DNA of 24,800 nt from Aalborgiella sp031422495 (lineage in GTDB: Bacteria > Pseudomonadota > Gammaproteobacteria > Burkholderiales > Burkholderiaceae_C), in NCBI GenBank assembly GCA_031422495.1, contig JANPLX010000073.1:1-24800 (forward strand). The letters are read 5' to 3'. Every line of letters begins with the position of its first letter. The stretch's first letter is position 1. This document shows, one piece after another, positions 22,442 through 24,800 of this stretch. The translations under genes were made by a program, and so were the position numbers. The notes beneath the pieces are model-generated. The model ran no database searches. It was given only the letters and a program-made list of their open reading frames with translations, and was not told where the DNA came from.

Positions 22442-23311
22442 TTATTTTTTGCTTTGCTCCATCTTTTTTGCCATTTCTTCCATTTGTTTGGCAAAAGCTT
22501 CCATTTTTTGAGCATCTATTTTGACTTCGCCTTCTGGTGTTTTGATGGTGATAGATGCTGTGTCTGGCGCGCTGGTTGCTCCGGGCGTGGTGGTGATGGT
22601 TGCATTGCCCGCTGGCGTGCTGATAGTCGTTTGAGCCGGAGCGTTTTTCACCCCGCTGGCTGTGTTTGAATTGATTTTGACATCGCCCATGGGCGTCGTG
22701 ATTGTCGCATCGCCGCCACGCATACCCATGCCCCCCATACCCATAGTGGGGGTAAAGATACTGGTCACAGCACTTAAAACAACACCAGCAATAATGCTGG
22801 CAAGAATCAGCACGACCATATAAACGATGGTTTTTTCTTTTGGATTTTTCATCAGCACGGGCAAACCCAAGTACATGACGTACAAAGCATATATAGCGAC
22901 CAAAAGCCCAAGGATGCTAAGCGCAGGCAGCACGTTAAAAACTCCTGCCAGTAACATCGGCGTGCCGCCAAAGACCGCTAGTTTCAAACCTTGCACCAAA
23001 TTGCTTTGCCCTCCAAAAGTAGGTGCTAAGGCACTGGCCAGCCAACCCATGCCAAAGGTCATGGCCAAAGTCAAAATGTAGGTGGTGATCATCATCGCGA
23101 TGCCGCTACCTAGAGGTATGCGGAAATTAAACCCAAAACCACCCATACCCACCAACGACAGGCCAATGAAGCTAGCAACAGCTGGAATGGCAGCCAAAAT
23201 CAACATATAAGGTACAAAAAGTGATTTGGCATCGTGCTTTTCAGCGTCGATGACAGGCCATGTCGCTGCCGGGTTGAGCGTGATTGCTTTGGCGCGTTCA
23301 ACAATGTCCAT
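22442..23311 (-). CDS. Yip1-family inner-membrane protein with a repetitive polar tail
   Basis: This 289-residue protein has a bacterial Yip1-like domain in residues 1-190 and five membrane helices (about 31-54, 70-96, 110-130, 132-154 and 161-186). The start at 23311 was chosen because AAGGAA lies 6 bases upstream and MDIVERAKAITLNPAATW is the usual Yip1 N-terminus. After a glycine-methionine linker (190-200), the tail has three imperfect copies of an ITTPxGxVKI-type unit (202-213, 228-239, 252-265). It ends in a charged amphipathic helix (QKMEAFAKQMEEMAKKMEQ). Function is unknown; bacterial Yip1 proteins are uncharacterised membrane proteins. It converges on yggS with 23 bases between stops. 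Confidence 0.75.
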   Translation of the reverse strand: MDIVERAKAITLNPAATWPVIDAEKHDAKSLFVPYMLILAAIPAVASFIGLSLVGMGGFGFNFRIPLGSGIAMMITTYILTLAMTFGMGWLASALAPTFGGQSNLVQGLKLAVFGGTPMLLAGVFNVLPALSILGLLVAIYALYVMYLGLPVLMKNPKEKTIVYMVVLILASIIAGVVLSAVTSIFTPTMGMGGMGMRGGDATITTPMGDVKINSNTASGVKNAPAQTTISTPAGNATITTTPGATSAPDTASITIKTPEGEVKIDAQKMEAFAKQMEEMAKKMEQSKK

Positions 23312-23412
23312 GGCGTTTCCTTGCGTAAACTGAGTAAGTGGGTGTAGCAAAAAAGATTATAGGTAGCGCACTAGGTTTATACAAGTGTGAATTTTTCTAA
23401 ATAAAGTAAGCA

Positions 23413-23421
23413 TGCTATAAA
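23413..23421 (+). promoter_or_regulatory. Candidate extended -10 of the sox operon
   Basis: TGC-TATAAA is an extended -10 element only 6 bases before the soxX ATG. No good -35 box or Shine-Dalgarno sequence was found. If used, it would give a leaderless soxX transcript. Evidence is limited to one short match in an A/T-rich gap. Confidence 0.3.
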
Positions 23422-23427
23422 TGATCT

Positions 23428-23769
23428 ATGTACAAGTCATTTGGCTTTTTGCTTTGCTTTTTAACAGCAACATCGTATGCGTTAGCCGCTGACGTGACCA
23501 GTGGTTGGCGTGTTTTATTGGAGCAACGTTTGGGTAACTGCGTGGCGTGCCATTCGATACCTAACGAGCAGGGCAAAAAAACCGGTGTTCAAAGCACGTT
23601 TGCACCAGCTTTAGATGGTGTTGCAAGTCGTTATAGCGCCGAAATATTGCGGCAATGGGTGGTTGATGCCCGCAAAATCAACCCAGACACCTTGATGCCG
23701 CCCTTTGGTGTGATTCTGAGCCCTGAGCAAATCAACGATGCGCTCGCTGCATTGCAAACTTTGCGCTAA
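23428..23769 (+). CDS. soxX: Sulfur-oxidation cytochrome c SoxX
   Basis: This 113-residue monoheme cytochrome c has a Sec signal (residues 1-20, cleavage after ALA). The heme is bound by CVACH (C38, C41, H42), and the axial methionine is M90 in the TLMPPFG motif typical of SoxX. With SoxA it forms the periplasmic SoxXA enzyme that attaches thiosulfate to the SoxY cysteine and takes up two electrons. It is the first gene of a plus-strand run with soxY, soxZ and soxA. No ribosome site is evident before the ATG. Confidence 0.88.
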   Translation: MYKSFGFLLCFLTATSYALAADVTSGWRVLLEQRLGNCVACHSIPNEQGKKTGVQSTFAPALDGVASRYSAEILRQWVVDARKINPDTLMPPFGVILSPEQINDALAALQTLR

Positions 23770-23809
23770 ATAAAATTAGCAAATTAACGATAAACTAAAA
23801 CAGGCCGAT

Positions 23810-24154
23810 ATGGACATACAAGCATTGCAGAGTTTGAAATTTCGCACTGGTGGTGCTAAATTAGAGTTAGAGCCGTTGTCTGACACGGGAACAGCCGTTC
23901 CAATTGGCATCAAGTTGCAAGCACCGGCTGGTCTCAATGTCGTGTCTTTTGAAGTTTTTGCGCCAGACAATCCGGTATCCCGCGTCATCAAAATCAAACT
24001 GGGCACACCGGAAAATTTATACCGTTTTGACACCCGTATCCGCCTAGGCGCTAGCCAAGATGTGTGGCTGGTTGTTACTTTGTCTGACGGAAGTTTGATG
24101 GGCACACGAGCACCCACCGTGTTGACATCTTCGGCCTGTTTTGACGCGAGTTAA
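23810..24154 (+). CDS. soxY: SoxY-like thiosulfate carrier subunit, no signal and atypical C-terminus
   Basis: This 114-residue protein fits the SoxY beta-sandwich, with a core of GTAVPIGIKLQAP, VVSFEVFAPDNP, FDTRIRLGASQDVWLVVTLSDG and TRAPTVLT. Normal SoxY has a Tat signal and ends in GGCGG, whose cysteine carries the sulfur intermediate. This protein starts MDIQALQSLKF with no export signal, and no in-frame start upstream adds one. It ends SSACFDAS, so a cysteine (C110) is present near the end but without the glycine arm, and with four residues after it. It lies 40 bases after soxX and 18 before soxZ. It may be a divergent carrier or a cytoplasmic variant. Confidence 0.75.
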   Translation: MDIQALQSLKFRTGGAKLELEPLSDTGTAVPIGIKLQAPAGLNVVSFEVFAPDNPVSRVIKIKLGTPENLYRFDTRIRLGASQDVWLVVTLSDGSLMGTRAPTVLTSSACFDAS

Positions 24155-24172
24155 ATTAATCATTAACCCAAT

Positions 24173-24535
24173 ATGGCTACAACTTCTGCTACGACCCCTT
24201 ACATCCCCATTCGCTTGAACATCACTGGCGAGGTCAAGCCAAGCGGTGTCTTGGCGGTTGTCTTGTTAATTGGGCACACCATGGAGACAGGTTACCGTGT
24301 GCTGGATTCAGGCCAGCGCGTGCCTAAAAACGTGATCGAATCAGTTCAAGTGCGTTTAGGCGAACAATTACTTTTTGAAGCCGAAACGGGCATCGGCATT
24401 TCTGCGCATCCCTATCTGGCATTTCCTGTCAATTTGCCGGCAGAGATTCCTGCCGCAGGTGTAAAAATGAGCGTGGAGTGGCGTGACGACAAAGGCCAAA
24501 GTGGTGCGCTAGAGCGCGTGCTTCAAAAAACTTAA
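24173..24535 (+). CDS. soxZ: Thiosulfate carrier subunit SoxZ
   Basis: This 120-residue immunoglobulin-like partner of SoxY shows LIGHTMETGYRVLDSGQRVP (equivalent to the HPMESGxRxDxxGxxxP stretch of SoxZ), FEAETGIGISAHPYLAFPV and VEWRDDKGQSG. It has no signal peptide, as is usual, because SoxZ is normally exported by riding with Tat-targeted SoxY. With the SoxY here also lacking a signal, how the pair reaches the periplasm is unclear. It sits between soxY and soxA. Confidence 0.85.
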   Translation: MATTSATTPYIPIRLNITGEVKPSGVLAVVLLIGHTMETGYRVLDSGQRVPKNVIESVQVRLGEQLLFEAETGIGISAHPYLAFPVNLPAEIPAAGVKMSVEWRDDKGQSGALERVLQKT

Positions 24536-24549
24536 CTTTGCAACACCCC

Positions 24550-24800
24550 ATGAAGTTGTTGAAAGCTGCATTAGGCATTTTGTTGACTTTACAAGTTTGC
24601 GACGCTTTTACGCAAATAGCGCAAACAACACTAGCAACACATACAACGCAAATATTGCAAGACAAGCGAACCAGCGGCAGCGTTTATTTGTCAAAGCAAA
24701 TGCAAGAGCTGCAAAACGATGCGACCCGCAACCCCATTTCGTTGTGGCAAGAGCGTGGTCAAAGTTTATGGCAAGGTCAATGCAAGAGTTGCCATGGCGA
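24550..24800 (+). CDS. soxA: Sulfur-oxidation diheme or monoheme cytochrome SoxA, N-terminal part
   Basis: The frame is open to the window end and 83 codons are visible. The first about 20 residues are a Sec signal (MKLLKAALGILLTLQV...). The mature part has SGSVYLSKQMQELQNDATRN, NPISLWQERGQSLW and the heme motif CKSCHG (C78, C81, H82), which match the SoxA N-terminal domain. SoxA is the catalytic subunit of SoxXA. The gene begins 14 bases after soxZ. Whether it carries one or two hemes cannot be told from this part. Confidence 0.85.
   Translation, partial: MKLLKAALGILLTLQVCDAFTQIAQTTLATHTTQILQDKRTSGSVYLSKQMQELQNDATRNPISLWQERGQSLWQGQCKSCHG

Noticed and set aside
1..24800. tRNA, rRNA, CRISPR array, insertion sequence or prophage
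   Set aside because: No cloverleaf with a TTCRA arm, regularly spaced repeats, transposase frame, integrase or terminal inverted repeats were noticed on reading either strand. Weak cases could be missed by eye.

Overview
The window looks like chromosomal DNA from a betaproteobacterium of the order Burkholderiales, most likely a Comamonadaceae-type freshwater or soil organism. This is inferred from the gene set: tripartite TRAP carriers, an rsmI / yraN-diaA-dolP block without lpoA, pilTU, a fused 5-oxoprolinase and a sox cluster. It is also inferred from a roughly balanced base composition judged by eye. No rRNA, tRNA, CRISPR array, transposase or phage gene was seen. The window starts inside an EamA-type permease gene and ends inside soxA.

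Region 1 (1-8208) is an aromatic-acid catabolic block. A minus-strand pair encodes a zinc MetE-like methyltransferase and an exported amidohydrolase. It diverges from a plus-strand run of vanA-like Rieske oxygenase, GntR/FCD regulator, vanB-like reductase and a TRAP transporter (dctP, dctQ, dctM). A perfect palindrome, ATTGTATACAAT, lies just before vanA and is the best candidate operator for the GntR protein. The block would import and O-demethylate a methoxylated aromatic acid such as vanillate.

Region 2 (8227-15485) holds a second TRAP transporter on the minus strand, tail to tail with the first. It diverges from a MarR-like regulator followed by a 1204-residue fused hydantoinase A/B protein of the 5-oxoprolinase type. 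Two tandem TTGTCRACAA palindromes lie between the divergent units. The likely job is uptake and ATP-dependent opening of pyroglutamate or a related lactam.

Region 3 (15486-23311) is mostly housekeeping. It contains a GDSL lipoprotein with a clear terminator, rsmI divergent from yraN-diaA-dolP, pilT-pilU, the PLP-homeostasis gene yggS, and a Yip1-family membrane protein. Region 4 (23428-24800) starts a sox operon (soxX, soxY, soxZ, soxA) for thiosulfate oxidation. Its SoxY is unusual, with no export signal and no GGCGG tail.

The most unusual signal is a dispersed 43-bp element (GCTAT-N7-ATAGC hairpin followed by GGCAATAWATACGCCGG). It occurs three times in the same orientation: in the 5' part of the gntR frame, between the oxoprolinase and GDSL genes, and inside the conserved yggS coding region. 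Both coding copies are read in the same frame and give a related peptide (IAIEAIxTPA). This resembles the protein-invading palindromic elements known from Rickettsia.
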